64,000 nt of DNA from Ophioceras dolichostomum (lineage: Eukaryota; Ascomycota; Sordariomycetes; Magnaporthales; Ophioceraceae): positions 1 through 64,000 of the forward strand of contig PYST01000155.1 of assembly GCA_003049485.1 (NCBI GenBank), read 5' to 3'. The translations under genes and the position numbers were made by a program. The notes beneath the pieces were generated by a model. That model did not search any database and had not been told where the DNA came from. It saw only the letters and a program-made list of their open reading frames with translations. Positions within the stretch are counted from its first letter, which is position 1, and each line of letters starts with the position of its first letter. Shown here piece by piece: positions 30,224-43,469 of this stretch.

Positions 30224-33200
30224 GGCTGGCGACGGGTTACGAGGTTTGGACGGGAGGTAAGTCGGAGGAGGAACCACACCTGGCAGCTGTGAAGCCTTTT
30301 GGAATCGTCCGCAGGTAAATTGCCTTCTCCCGTCAATACACGGAGAATCCCCGAGTTCTTCGATTGAGCCTAGTACAGGATGGGGCGAACAGTGTGTGAA
30401 ATCGTCGGTGGACAATTTTGATATCGTGTCGAGTGCTCGATATGAAGCTCAAAGAAAAAAAGTTCATGGAGCTTGGACCCTGTCCGCAATGTGCCGATCC
30501 GGTGTCACGTGCCGAGACACATGACCTTAATTCACGATCTTCTCATCCTTAGCGTCGCTACGAATTGCTTCGTACTAGGCGAATGGATGAATGGTTTTGC
30601 CGAGCATCTCAAGTCACATTCGGCCGCGATATGCAAGTGCGAGTGGTACTCTTGCTCCGAACGTTGGTCGTGGAACGACTGTTGAAAGAGTGCCTCACAA
30701 TCTCCGACATGATCATTCCCAAGGAAGCATCATCTCAAAAATAGATCATGAAGCCAGATTCGCACGAGAATCGCCCCTAGGCTGGAATCAGTGAGGCTCA
30801 GTCCAGGCACGAAACCTCAAGTTGAATCCTTCGGGTGTGCCTTTTTCATGGTGACCTCTGCCCTACGGCGCGGCAAAAACAAGCGCGTGTGCTCTCATCA
30901 TCAACTGCGCTCGAAGCACCGCTGGCAGTGCTCTTGGCAACGGCCGCGGCGCCGGTATGCACGGGAGGAGTCGTAGACGAAAGCAGCACCATGTGTCAAT
31001 CCATCCTTCCTCCCCCGGAGTCATCCTCTCCCCGCAACCATTCATCATCGTTGCTAACCAGCCGCTAGGATTCCGTAAACGAGCTCTTCAAGATTCAAGA
31101 CTCAGCCAAGAAGGCACTCTCTTTGTGTCCCACATCGATGCCCCACGAATGAGTGAGTCTGATGAGTTGAGCTCAGGAAGGCAACTACCAAACGGTTACG
31201 CCTCGGCTCTTACGAGGCTAAACGTGCGAAATACCAACTCTGGTGAACGGTGGTATCCAGGCAACCATGACTGCTCGTTAGACAGCAGATGCAACAGAAG
31301 CAACGGCCCGAGACGCTCTCGGTCAATTTAGATTGTTCTTCTCTGCTTTTGCACGGGATGAGACCAGCAGATGTCCACTCGTGTGAGGCCCGGGATTCGA
31401 TGGGGATATGACGTCAAATCTTCTGCCCCGCGACAGCTGCATTGTGCATGCATGCGTCTGGTGTGTCGACTGGAGCATCCTGGGGCATCAACCCCCCTCC
31501 ATTCACCTTGATATGCAAACATATCGAGCTTTATAGGAATCTCAACAAAAGGGAGGGAATGGCTTCCTAAGACGTTATCGACCTCCAAAAACAACAGCTA
31601 GCGGGAGCGCGCTTGTTTCAGAAAGAAGACAAGCCAACATCTCAGTCTGTGCCTCTTCGCTTGTCTTTTGGGGTGGTGGTGTACGATAGATATAGTGGTG
31701 GTGGTAGGCTGTGTGTTCCCTTCTTTTCCCCCAACACACATCACAACAGGAACACGAACCCAGAAACTCGGGAAATGATGGGAGGCAAGGCAGGGGAGGC
31801 TTTTTTCCCATTCCATTCTGGCCGTTGCTGCGCCATCCACCTCTATTTTTTGCAGGAAAAATGTATGTTTATCATTTGATTACTTTGGTTCATGCGCCGC
31901 GGCGGGAAGCGAGCGACCAGATCGCTCTCGCCGACTTAGAAGCGCGGGGATGTCTGGTTTTGCGGGAGGAGGCATGAGGCATCATCACCACGGACAGACG
32001 AATAATATGGGAACGGCGGTAACGGAATAGGCTGCCTGCTTGCGGGTGAGTACTGCGTGGTCTTAGTACCTGTCGTTATACATGTCGTACGGACTTAGTC
32101 AAGTGCTTCGTTGCTTGGGTGCCAGCTCATCGCATACGGGGCTTCTAAGCAGGGAAATGCCCGGCCCGGTCACCTGCTGGTCGCCAGGCTCGTGATGTGG
32201 CCTCTTCTTCTTCAGGCCCATTCTTTGGCTGTCCCAAAATGCACCTAACATATGCAGGATGTTGTGTTATCTCCCTGTCCCCTATATTCCGTAATGCGCC
32301 GGCCGCCGCATCTGGCTGGTGGTTCCGGAGAATGGTGCCACAGTTGAGTAACAGGCTGTCACACGCAGGTGTGTTGGTATGTGCGTGCGGCCTGCCTGGC
32401 CACATCCAACTCTTCATTCATCCTCCCGCTTCCGTTGATACGTTAATAGGACGGATGCGAGAGGCAGCGCGGAGTAAGGAGTAAGCTAACTGCGGGTGGT
32501 ATCAGGCACTCATCGACAGGAAGGGAAATTCGCAAAGGGCTGGAGCAAAAGGAGGGCGGAGTAGAATGCGGCCCCTGGACTCGGCCATGCAAGAACCTGC
32601 GGCGGGTGTGTTGGAGGGGTACACAAGGCATAATCACAGGGTCTCCGGGCCTGGACTTCTCTCTGTGTGCTCCCTGTACCTGGTGAAGTGGTAGTTCGAT
32701 GTCCTTGGGTGTCCTCCGTGTAAATTCCCTAAGGTTGTGTTGGTGCGAGGGCGAGGCGTCGGGTGATAATGGTAAGAGGCTTTGAAATCCTAGAAGAAGC
32801 TACACCCTTGCCTCAAGATGTCGTCGTCGGATCCCTCCCTTACAACGATAACAGAGAGAGGGATCTGATATAGCCACGGGACTGCCTCCCCTCCACTGCC
32901 TACGTACTTCTTCTTCTTGATCCCTCTCCCCCTCTTTCCGGTCCGCCAAAAATCTCCTCAACCCTCTCAAGCCGGTAGCCTGAACTCAAAATCTGGGAAG
33001 AGCAAACTACTCTGCCCGATCTGAGACACCACTTGACCACAAATCCGCTCTTCGACAAGCTTCGAGCTCCCGAGCTCCCGGTCTTCGTTCACCTTCTCTG
33101 CTTCTAGCTTGGACCCGACCTGCAGCATACATCCCGCTAAAAGGTTCGCCCGATTTTGAGAAGGAAGCGGACAAAAAGTCGACATACTTTCCCACTTGTG

Positions 33201-34661
33201 CACACTTTCCTCCCCTTAGACTCAACGACCGCTTCCATCCGAGAGAGCGGCCGAAGAGTCGACACGACTCGAGCAGCGGACCCGGATCGCGGGGCTTGGC
33301 AGCAAAAGCAGGTTGTCGTCATACCTTGCCGATCGCATGCGCTCGTGTCTTGCAGAGACCTGGAAGAGGAAGCAGACCAGCAAAGACTGGATCGCGCCTC
33401 AGGCTGCCCAATAAACTCAAGACAAAATTCAGAAATAAAGGCCGTCGTCGAGCCAGCCTGGAGCTGTGGTCGTTGGACTTAGCTGAGATTTTGACTCACC
33501 GACACCACCCGCTGGAACCCGACGCACGCTGTTCCCGCTGTTCCTGCATTTGTCTCTGACCTTAGAAGTACCCGTGGAGGGAGATTCGGCTTATTCGTCG
33601 TCATCCTCAGCTGCCGATTGCAACGTGTGTCACCCCTCTTTCTTCGAAAAGCCTTGCCGACAAAAAAAGGAGGGCAGGGCAGAACCACGCGTCTGGTCGT
33701 CCGCAGCTGGCTGGAAGGATCTGAACCAATCCCACAGGTACCATCACATTCAATTGGTACGGGCAACAAAACAGGAGGCAGCATCTGTAAGAGCAACGAC
33801 GAGCGCTGGTTGGTCGCCGAAAGATAGAGGCGAAACAGTCAGGAGCGTGCGTGCTTTACATCATCAAAATAGGGGACTTCTCGGTACGGAGGTAAGTTGC
33901 GACCATTCATCACCCGATTTCCGGCTCGTCGTCACTTTAATTGCTTTGGTCAAGTGCCCAGAACAATCACCCAGAACAGCGAGTTGAGCTCAGTAGGCCC
34001 AGCAAAGACAAGCACCACACTACCTGCTTCCGTCCACTATCATCACACTATGGCAGACGCAGAGTGACGACGGATTACGGACCGCGGGAAGTTATTCTTC
34101 AAGTCACACGCCCACATTTGTTACTTCTTTGGTTGCGTCGACCTGCCGCCGCGGCCACCCCATGGCCTTCCACCCCTTTCATCCAACAACACCACTGCTG
34201 CCATCGCTGCCTAGCTCCCAGACAGCTGCAGCACCGCAGTAACACATTCCACATACCACCTCCCTACATGCGGAAATTCGCAGCACACCACCAGCAACCG
34301 AAAAACCCCCCGCCCTTGAGACAGGTTTCTAACAACCGAGAAAGTAGGGATTGGTTCGATCACCCCTCTTCTCGAGTGTCGTACACATAACATCCCGCAC
34401 ATTGTACCAAACTTTGCCGTTCTCTTTCGCCCTCCCACATCACCTCATAAACGCTTCGTAGCCGCCAACAGCGACGATCTGTTCCAATTCGACGAATAAC
34501 CCATCGCCGCACCCGACGCCGGACCGCACGCATACATTTGCACTTTGGTTCGGGCAAGGACCGCCAAATCCACCATCACCATCACCACCTCGCTGCGGCG
34601 AACACCCGGCGTGGACGACAAGACCACGTCTCGCCAAACATCAGATCCTCACTCAGACAAA
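30224..34661. other. 4.4 kb gene-free region
   Basis: No coding region I can support on either strand; the longest frames (under 150 codons) lack any domain or sensible composition. Pyrimidine-rich and CA-rich stretches increase towards 34.6 kb and probably form the promoter and long leader of the next gene. Undetected small or non-coding genes cannot be excluded. Confidence 0.4.
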
Positions 34662-36062
34662 ATGAGCGTCGCCGGATCAGAAGCGCTCTCGAGTGGCGGC
34701 GGTCACCACGCCGCCATTCAGACGAACCCACATCCGTCACACGTCAAGCCGTTTGCCTCGGAGCTCGCAAGCGAATCGAGCAATGCTACCAGCACCAACA
34801 ACAACGCCGACAGCAGCACCCCTCGGACAGTGCCCCAACTGGAAGAAGAAGGAGGCAACAAGAAGCAGAAGAGGCGGTCCCTGTTCGGGTTCGTGAAGAA
34901 GAAGTCGGCAGGCACAGACGAGTCGAAGAAGTCGCCCCCGGCCGACACCTCTGCGAGCGCTGCTGCTGCTGCTCCTACATCGTCCACTTCTGGTGGTCCT
35001 ACCAGCGGCAGCAGCAGCGGCCAGCCCTCGAGGCAGGCGACGTCATCGCCTGATCAAAACCAACAGCAGCAGTCGTACCACGGCCGCAGCACGACCGTGA
35101 CACCCGCCTCTCCCGGCCGCACGCTCTCGTCCTCCCCCGGCCGGGGCGGCGCCCTGTCTACCTCTTCGCCCCACCTCTCGCCGCGCCTGTCGCCCCGTCT
35201 CGGCTCGCCCGCCGGCTCCCAGATCTTCGAGCGCGACGTGCAGGAGTCTGCCGCGCTGCCCAGCTCGCCCGCCATCCCGTCGCACATCACGACTGAGAAC
35301 TACATCCCGCCGGTCCTGGACGCCTCGTCCGAGGCCATCACCGACGAGCGCATCGACCCTGACACCGTCGAGATCGTCACCCACACGTCGCACCAGCCGG
35401 CCGCCCTCGCCGTCACCGGCGCCGGCGCCGGCTCCTCGTCGTCGCTGGGCGCGTATGACCACAGCATGGCCGCATCTTGGGCCGCCGAGCTGCCGAGCTT
35501 CGAGCACGACCGCTCGCTGCCGCCGCCGCCGCTCTCCGCTACTGCACCCCACCACGGCCACCACCCGGACGGCGGCGCCGCCTCCCTCGACAGCAGCCCG
35601 GACATCCGCCGCCTGTCTTTCATCTCCTTCGCCGACGTCGTCCTCTCCGAACAGGGCCACGCCGGCGGGCTCCCTCCGCCCACCTCCGGCGGCTCCTCCG
35701 CGCCGGGCGGCGCCACGACGCCGCGCGATAGCATCCATATCGCCGGCCTCACCAGCCTCGCCACGACGCTGAACGTCAGCGGCGCGAACCGCTCGCCCTC
35801 GCCGATCCGCTCGCCGGTCTCGTCGCTGGGGGGCGCGGCCGCGTCGTCGCCGCCGACGTCCAAGTCGGGGAGCGTCAAGGGTTTGGACATGTCGCCGCCG
35901 CGCAAGCCCGCTGCTGGTGTGACTGGTGCCGCCTCGCCGACGACGGACGGCGAGCTCAAGATCGAGACGATGAGCCAGGCGCTGCGGCGGACGGGGAGCT
36001 CGGACCTTAGCGGCGTAAGGAGCTTGCCGGTTAGCCCTGTTGAGGGGCCGTCGCCTCGTTGA
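34662..36062 (+). CDS. large disordered Ser/Pro/Gly-rich protein, unknown function
   Basis: I do not recognise a named family. Intronless, about 466 residues from ATG 34662 (MSVAGSEALSSGG); the upstream in-frame extension lacks an ATG. Composition is dominated by Ser, Pro, Gly, Ala and Thr, so most of the protein should be disordered. Two local segments look constrained: a basic stretch at about 67-81 (KKQKRRSLFGFVKKK), which could be a nuclear signal or membrane-binding patch, and RRLSFISFADVVLSEQ at about 318-333, the only hydrophobic-rich motif. Many SP/TP sites and an RRLS site suggest a phosphoprotein. Strong GC-rich codon use without stops argues for a real gene. Confidence 0.75.
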   Translation: MSVAGSEALSSGGGHHAAIQTNPHPSHVKPFASELASESSNATSTNNNADSSTPRTVPQLEEEGGNKKQKRRSLFGFVKKKSAGTDESKKSPPADTSASAAAAAPTSSTSGGPTSGSSSGQPSRQATSSPDQNQQQQSYHGRSTTVTPASPGRTLSSSPGRGGALSTSSPHLSPRLSPRLGSPAGSQIFERDVQESAALPSSPAIPSHITTENYIPPVLDASSEAITDERIDPDTVEIVTHTSHQPAALAVTGAGAGSSSSLGAYDHSMAASWAAELPSFEHDRSLPPPPLSATAPHHGHHPDGGAASLDSSPDIRRLSFISFADVVLSEQGHAGGLPPPTSGGSSAPGGATTPRDSIHIAGLTSLATTLNVSGANRSPSPIRSPVSSLGGAAASSPPTSKSGSVKGLDMSPPRKPAAGVTGAASPTTDGELKIETMSQALRRTGSSDLSGVRSLPVSPVEGPSPR

Positions 36063-38689
36063 GGATACGAATCAGGGATGTCGGTGTCTCTCTTCCCATG
36101 GCTGTGTGAGAGAGAGTGTGTGTGAGAGAGAAAGAGAAAGAGAGTGAGAGGGTGTTGTTGAGAGTTGGATGGGCATAGAGAGGGCGATTTTGTTTTTGTC
36201 CCGATGCCTCCTTCCTTGGGGGTTTATTTTTCTTTAACTTTTTCCTCTGCTCTTCTTCTTATCACTCCCTCGTCCTCGTTGTTCTTCCAGACCTAACCAA
36301 TTCTTTGCTTGGTTTGCTTTGGGTAAAGATGCGAGAACAGTAAGAAGATCGTGGAGGGTTGATATCACTTTGGTTATCATCTGATAACCACACTCATTTT
36401 TTTAAAAGGGTTGTGTCCTGGCATTGTTGTATGGAAGGAGGGATTTGGGAACTGCTACCCGTGGAGTTTTATCCTCTCATCTCTTGGTTTTGCGTTACCT
36501 TTTTTTTTCGTCTTTTCTTCGATACTTTCTCTTCTTCGTTGGCTTCATCAGGGCCACGAACTTTTTTTATCCCCCGTATTTTTCTGCTTTTTTTTTCTCG
36601 ATTATATCCCCCCATATGTTTTTTTGCCTTGGTTTTGTTTTCTGCTCCGTTCACAAATCAGTGGTATACCCCCCGCGTCTTGAGCTTGGAGAGAGAGAGA
36701 CGAAGTTTACACTTTTGAGGAACGAACGTGGGAGCTGTTAGGTGCGATGTTTCTAAAGGGTTTTTCTTTTTTTCTTTCCTTTACTGCAGTTCAATCTTTT
36801 CTGTCGGTGTCGGGCAAGGGCAAAGGGAGAATTGGTGTTGGAATGGCTGGCTCTCTGGAAGGAGCTTAAAGAGTTTGGACGGATGGATGGAGGGGAACTT
36901 GCGAAGCATGGATGATGGGTTGTGGATGAACGTTTGTGAGAAGGTGAGAGGAGACGATGCTCGATCGTTGCCTTCTTTCCTATTCGTCTTGGCCGTTTCT
37001 GTCGTCTCCTGTCCCGTATTGTTTTCCCGCCCATCTCTCTAGGACGTATGTGGTTTCCAATACTTAAGGGTTTTCAAGCCGCGTTTTTCGACATGACTCC
37101 GATCCGGAATGCTGTGTGTCTTTGCCATATGGCATCACAGCGGGCGCATCATGCCTCCTTGTGATTACCACAGTAGCCGGCGATGTGAACTCACTATACT
37201 TTATGCTCGTTGGGTCGGATCGAGTCAATGGATCGTGTGTGGTTACCATGGGTAGTGTAGGTAGGTAGGTTAGGTTGGTCACTCAAGAGATGATCCAGCC
37301 AGCCATGAGTAGCACTCTGTTGGGCCCGGCATGATTTAACAGGAAACTTGTGTGTAAAAGGGTAAACCAATACTGAATCGATCAAACGTGGGTGAACATT
37401 CGGTGAGCTGATTGGTGGTGGCAAAAGGCTAGAATTCATGGTAAGCTGGTTGAGAAATCACCTCGACGAGGGGGTCAAAGTCGCAAGATCAAATCCACGG
37501 AGCGGTGTCGGAGGTGATATGTTACGAAACCTCGGCCGTCGTTGACGTGCCCCAGATTATCGCCGCCTACCACCGATATTATCGCTCGGCCCATACCCGG
37601 ACGATGATCTCCTGCGAGGAAATATGAGCGACGTTCGGAGGCCTTTGAACGAAAAGTTTTTTTTACCTCGAGACGACCGGGACCGGCCGTGATATCCTGG
37701 TTGGAACTGACCGAGTTGTGAACTCTCCCTGTCAGGGGTGCTCGTCTAGAGTGTTGGTGGCTGCGGCTGATCGTCCCGTCCCGAAGGAGCCTATCCCAGC
37801 TCCCTATCCCATCCCCAGCCTCATCGTAGATATTTGCATGGAATTACACGTTCAATACGCTTTGGGCGCCACTACCCGGATCTTTTTAACGTCCATCGCT
37901 TTGATACCTGCCACAATTGGAAGCCGTGATCGAGTTCCGGCGGTTGTCGCTGTGGCAATGTCCATTTTATTCCCGGGGTACCCCATTCTAGACTCTCGCT
38001 CGCTTCGATTCTCCAACCGTGGACGTCATCGTCACTGCCCGCCTGGGAGCAGAGATTCCTTTGCGTCTTTTACTCTCAGTGTTCTCAGGGACCCATGGCA
38101 AGAACGGCTCCAGAGTCATGAGATAGAGGACTGACAAAAGCCCGTGGATGACTGGACTGGTTGCGCGGGGGTGGTTCAAGATGGGTCGCCTCTTCGTTCT
38201 CATGGAGCCCCTCTTCCCAACTATGCCCCCCGATCCTCGGCTCGCGATGCCTGACTACCACCAACAATAGCATGCCCGGCATCCGGGTGGGATGTGGGAA
38301 CGGCAAGGCCGGTTGTGGAGTCGAAGAGATAGGCAAGTGTTGGTCCTTCAAGTGGACTTTCGTCTACGTTAACTTGATCGTCTCTCTTTTTTTTTTTTTG
38401 CTATATCTTTCCCTCGATTTCTTCACTTCATGGACTTCAGAAACAGACATCCTTCGTTCTTTTCCATTCTAAAGACGACATACGTTCTTGGTGGTTTCTA
38501 GGCCACTTTTACATGGTTGTCGACTGCTCAGCGGCAGTCGGGATACCCTCAGACCATATCCGGTGGTTTTCCGAGGCGAAGGCAGGCCTCTAATGTGCCA
38601 CTCGGTGCTTCAACCCCTGGCATCTTGCCCGATTCATCAACCCATATACCCGCCATCACCAAGCTCTGCTGAGCTCTCCCGTTGCGGTC
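36063..38689. other. 2.6 kb intergenic
   Basis: No supportable gene. The first 700 bp look like the 3' UTR of the preceding gene (T-rich tracts, GA/GT microsatellite). A taggtaggtaggttagg motif lies near 37257. Confidence 0.4.
36104..36152. repeat. GT/GA-rich microsatellite
   Basis: An imperfect run of GTGT and GAGA dinucleotides about 40 bp after the stop codon of the preceding gene. Confidence 0.8.
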
Positions 38690-40641
38690 ATGCCCGGGAG
38701 CCGCCATAATGACGAGGAGAGTGGCAGTGACGCCGTCGGTGTGGTTGCTGGACAGCGCGATCCGGAGAAGCAGGATCTTATCCTCGGCCAGGGGGCAGCC
38801 AGCAAAAGCCAGGAAGCATGCATAAGCAAGGAGTCGGACGGTCCAGGGGGGACGACCGCGGCGAACAGTGACACCGAATCTATCCGCTCGGCTCATTCGT
38901 CCTCGAATGGGAACGTTGACGGCGGGCCGGCCTCCAGGCTACCGTCTTATGTCTCGCTCGGGGCGGATAACCCCGTCGAGACGGAGCACTGGAGTTCCAA
39001 CGTCGAGATACCGGATGAGATCTATGACCGGTTCAGCCCGAGCCGGAAGCTCGTCATCGTTGCCACCCTCTCGTTCTGCTCCCTCTTGGCTCCCATCTCC
39101 AGCACTTCAGTACTCTCAGCCGTACCCGAGGTAGCTGCGGAATATTCCTCGACGGGCACCATAATCAACTTGAGCAATGCTCTTTATAGTGAGTCTTCCG
39201 GTTGTGATTCTATGCCCCATGCTGACTGAGGGACTCATACTAACTTGCTCCACCTTAAAGTGTTGTTTATGGGAATATCCCCAGTGTTCTGGGCTCCCCT
39301 TAGCCAGGTGTACGGTAGAAGAATCGTAAGTCCCGGCTCCTTTTACAAGCTTCCAGGAAATCGAATACGTAGGAGCATCTTGGATGGGAACTAATCATGC
39401 TAATGGGCATCTAGATCAACCTAACGACTGCAGTGCTTTTCTTCGGATGCAGCATTGGCACGGCTCTGGCTCCCAACTTGGTGGCCTTCTTCATCTTCCG
39501 GATTCTCACCGCCTTCGAGGGAACGTCATTCATCTTGGTTGGCTCTGCTGCCATTGGCGATATCTACCGGCCCACAGAGCGCGGCACGGCGCTCTCGTGG
39601 TTCCTGTCTGGGACCCTCGTCGGTCCCGCGCTGGGTCCGTTCATCGGCGGCATCATCGTGACCTTCCACTCGTGGCGGGTCATATTCTGGTTGCAGTCGG
39701 CTCTGGCGGGCGCCGTCACCTTGGCAGTCTTCTTCCTGCTGCCCGAGACGGCACACCACCGCAAGATCGACGAGCTGGTGGGCTGCCCGCCAAGCAAGAA
39801 ACTCCGCGTGTTGTGCTCCATGATCAACCCCGTTAGCGTCCTTCGGCTTTATGTCTACCCGAATCTGCTGCTTACGGCACTCACCTCCTCGGCGCTACTG
39901 TTCAACATGTACTCCCTCCTGACTCCGATCCGGTACGTGCTGAACCCACGTTTCCACCTCACGACCCCGTTGCAGGGCGGGCTGTTCTACCTCGCCCCGG
40001 GGTGTGGGTATTTTACCGGGGCCATGTTTGGGGGTCGGTACGCGGATTACGTCGTGCGGCGGTGGATCACCAAGCGCGGTGTCCGTGTGCCCGAGGATAG
40101 GATGCGGTCCGCAGCGCCATTCGCTGGGATTATCATCCCGGCCTGCACGCTCGCGTACGGCTGGGGTGTGGAGAAGGATAGAGGAGGCATCCCGCTCGTG
40201 GTGATCATGCTGTTCGTCCAGGGCGTGGCCCAGCTGTTTTGTTTCCCCAGCTTGAACACGTACTGCCTCGACGTGATGCAGAACCGTGCGGCAGAGGTGA
40301 TTGCAGGGAACTACTTCATACGCTACATGTTCGCCTGCTTGGGCACGGTGGTGGTGCTCCCGGCTGTCCAGGCGATCGGCATTGGCTGGTTCAGCACCAT
40401 CAGCTCGCTGTTCCTCGTGGGCAGTACGCTCGGCATGATGGCGACTATAGCGTGGGGGGAGAGTTGGAGAGACAAGATCGATCTTCGGAGGAGGGACAGG
40501 AGAGCGGCGAAACGGCACGCGGCTGAGCGAGTGAGGGACGATGGAGGTGAGGCAGCCGGGACCATGGTCGATATTTCCAGGGACGAAGGCCATGCCACAC
40601 CACCTGAGGCTCCCGAGAATCGGCAGAAAGAACGGGAGTGA
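38690..40641 (+). CDS. MFS drug:H+ antiporter-like transporter (DHA1 type)
   Basis: Twelve-helix major facilitator transporter of the fungal DHA1 group (Qdr/Flr-like), which export drugs, polyamines or metabolites across the plasma membrane. Three exons: 38690-39188, 39261-39325 and 39415-40641, giving about 596 residues; donors GTGAGT and GTAAGT, acceptors AAG and TAG. A hydrophilic N-terminus of about 115 residues precedes helix 1 (IVATLSFCSLLAPISSTS). The motif-A loop between helices 2 and 3 reads PLSQVYGRRI. The antiporter motif C reads GPALGPFIGG, followed by SWRVIFWLQS. The C-terminal tail is charged and Arg-rich. No neighbouring biosynthetic genes hint at a substrate. Confidence 0.87.
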
Positions 40642-43469
40642 TCGAGAGTGCCAGGGAACTCCCAGTCATCATAGCTTAGGGCTCGGAGGCCGACTAGCTA
40701 GGCTGGGTGTCCAGGCTGACTTGGGCTCCTAGGGTAGTAGGCCTGGAGATGCGATGACGAGGATACCCGTTTAGGATCGAATAGAGAACAAAATGCACTC
40801 GGGACTACTTCCAACGCTATAATTACCACCTTCCCATCTCCAGGGAATAGTACATATCGGACGGCGGCACGACAATGTAGGATACACCATGGCGGGGCGG
40901 TGATCTGTGCCAAAATATCAGCCGTATCGACCGACGACTTTCGTTCATATCACTTGAGCGTGTGAGTACCTCCCTAGAGTTACCTAGGTACCTACCTACC
41001 TCAACACCCAACACCTCGTCACTTCGTAGAACGCAGCGACCACTGTTTGGCTTCTGATAGCATACTATGTAGTCATTGCAGTCTTTCATTGCCGCCTTTG
41101 ATTCGGAGCCGTTATCGTTGTAGGCAGTCCTCGTCGTAATCATCGAAAGACTCTCAAAGGGGTAGCCTATGAGTTCAAAGGAGACAGGCCCGACAGGCAA
41201 AGCCCTAGCCAAACGTTCCAGGAAGGAGCCATCCTTGTTAGTGTGGAAGCTTGTCCTGCCAAGGATGGCAACGCCAGCTGTTATTCCTTTTGGAGGCATG
41301 TTAACTTGATCTACCCGAGGCTTGACCAAGACTGCAATGCTTGCTTTCTGCTTGTCTCCCTTACAAAGCGATGGTCTGGGCCTGAGAGACGCAAGCCCAC
41401 CGTTGAGAAAAAGGAATAGGTGCTGACCGAATGGGGCAAGTTTTGTCCTGTGTAGGTGAAACAACCACACAGTGAGCAAGCAAAGCAAGCAAAACACACC
41501 CACCGCCACCAACTTGGGCCCTGACAAGTGGTACGTTTCACAAATTCCGGATCATGTCAATCACAAAAGAAGTGGGAAAACCGGGCAGAGGAGGTCCGCG
41601 GCTCTCATACAGTTGCTAATTCACATCATTGTACCGTCGTAATTACATCCGGACTCTGAGGATACCGAGAGTTAGCTTCCGCAAAAATAACTTCCGCTCA
41701 GGGGCGTGAGGGGCGAGTGCTATTCTTGTTTTTTTTTATCCTTCGAATTCTGTCTGATCGAAGTGGACGCAGGGAATCATCCGGACCGGCTCGGTGCACG
41801 ACATCAAGATTGGCTCCCGTCGCCAGCTCCCGTTAGAGGTTCGGGAAGGACGCACCATCTCCTGTACCACACAGCAATTGCAGGGGTTTTAGCGTGGTGT
41901 GGGTGATCACACCCCCCGAGATTCCAGGCCCCAGCGGCTCTTCTCCCGGGAATCCACAGTGGAAGTCCTTGGAAGTCCTTGGCGGGAGATCAAGGCGGCT
42001 TGGCATCAAGAGTCGTCCCGAGTACTCGAGACTCGTTGGAAATCCTACGATTCTTGGAGGAGACATCAATGGATGACCTTCAAGACCAAGGCGAGATCGT
42101 GGTAGGCTGACGCTGACGCTCCTGCAGCGTCCACACTCCCTGAGAACCAGTCAAGCTAGGTACCTAGTAAGTACCCGAGTCTTGATAGACCAACCTCCAA
42201 CTAGTGAAACCCTGACATCTTTTCTCCGTTCTTAGTCCGCTCGCTCTCAAGCCTCTAAATGATGGATCAATTGCAAATTATTTACCCCGGTTTTCACGGT
42301 CCCATCCGTCTCCGTTCGTTCTGAGCTCCCGGGGACATTCTAGCCTTTTCATCGCCATCGACGGGCAACAACATCCCTCTCGCACTGTTGCATGCCATCG
42401 ATGCCCTTCAGATGCCGATTCAACCCTAGAGAGAGAAAGAGACGCACTTAGCCGTCACGCTACACGCTACGTAGTGCAGCGTTTAGGGAGAGGCTACTTC
42501 ATGGTCCTGAATGGGATTTCCCGGCGGCTGGCCGCTTCAGCTTGTCGGGATGCTCCCCGGCCAGATTTCAGACTACTATGTCTGCTGTTAATGATCAGCC
42601 CGCCCACTGACAAGATGGGAGCATAAAAGCGAGACGGATAAACCCCCCACCCGCAGATCAGCCCAAACACGCCCAGTCCTGGCTTCGTGCTTCACAGTTT
42701 CCTAGAGGAATATACATCTATCCACACAAATCCCCGTCGATCCCTGTCCAGGTACGGGGAAGAGTGTCTCGGCATTCCGTACGTCTCGAGACGACGGAGA
42801 CAGCCGACCAGAATCTAGACTCGCAGCCAAGGCCTGATATGTTTCCCAGACCTGCAGCCTACTGCCCACTTACTCTCTTACCTACCTCCTACTGGTACCC
42901 AAGCAAAGACAAGATGTCTGCTCTACCGGAAAGGTTCCGATCAAAGGGTTGACATTGCCCCATCCTTTCATCTTCAGGAGCATGGGCTAGTCCCCACGTG
43001 TACGCCAATGGGTTTGCCTCCTGCTTCTTGAATCGTATCAGTCCGACTTTGGATGCACGCCCAAGCATCCCTAAGCATCCCGGTTGACCTCTCCAGGGAC
43101 AACCGTCGGTGACCTGCTTGCTCGCCTCTATTTTCTGTTGGGCTCTGTGAGCTTTTCATCCCTTCTTTTTATTAAGATCTCCTCTTTTCGTCCCTCTCGT
43201 ACACTCCTCCGTTCTAATCGTTTCCCTGACTTGTCGTCTTCTTTCTCCAACATTCTCCTCGCCACACGTTTTGATCTCCGTCAGTCCAGCTGGTATTACC
43301 TCTTCTCGCACACCCATCTGGCGAGAAAGACCAGGACTGATTCCAGCCTTACATATACGACCAGTTCCGAAATCAGCCTCGTCAGCTCCCTGCTTTTTCC
43401 CCCTTCCCTAGGCTGTTTTCAAATACACTTTGAGTGCTTCTGCTTTCCTATGATTGAACAAGGATACCT
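40642..43469. other. 2.8 kb intergenic
   Basis: No supportable gene. A 234-codon minus-strand frame at 40823-41527 has a hydrophobic start but no ATG and runs through a repeated taggtacc motif, so I do not call it. The last 350 bp are CT-rich and look like the promoter and leader of the next gene. Confidence 0.45.

Noticed and set aside
40823..41527. 234-codon minus-strand frame with a hydrophobic N-terminal stretch
   Set aside because: No ATG at or near its beginning, an in-frame stop just upstream, no domain, and it runs through a taggtacc low-complexity motif found in other spacers.
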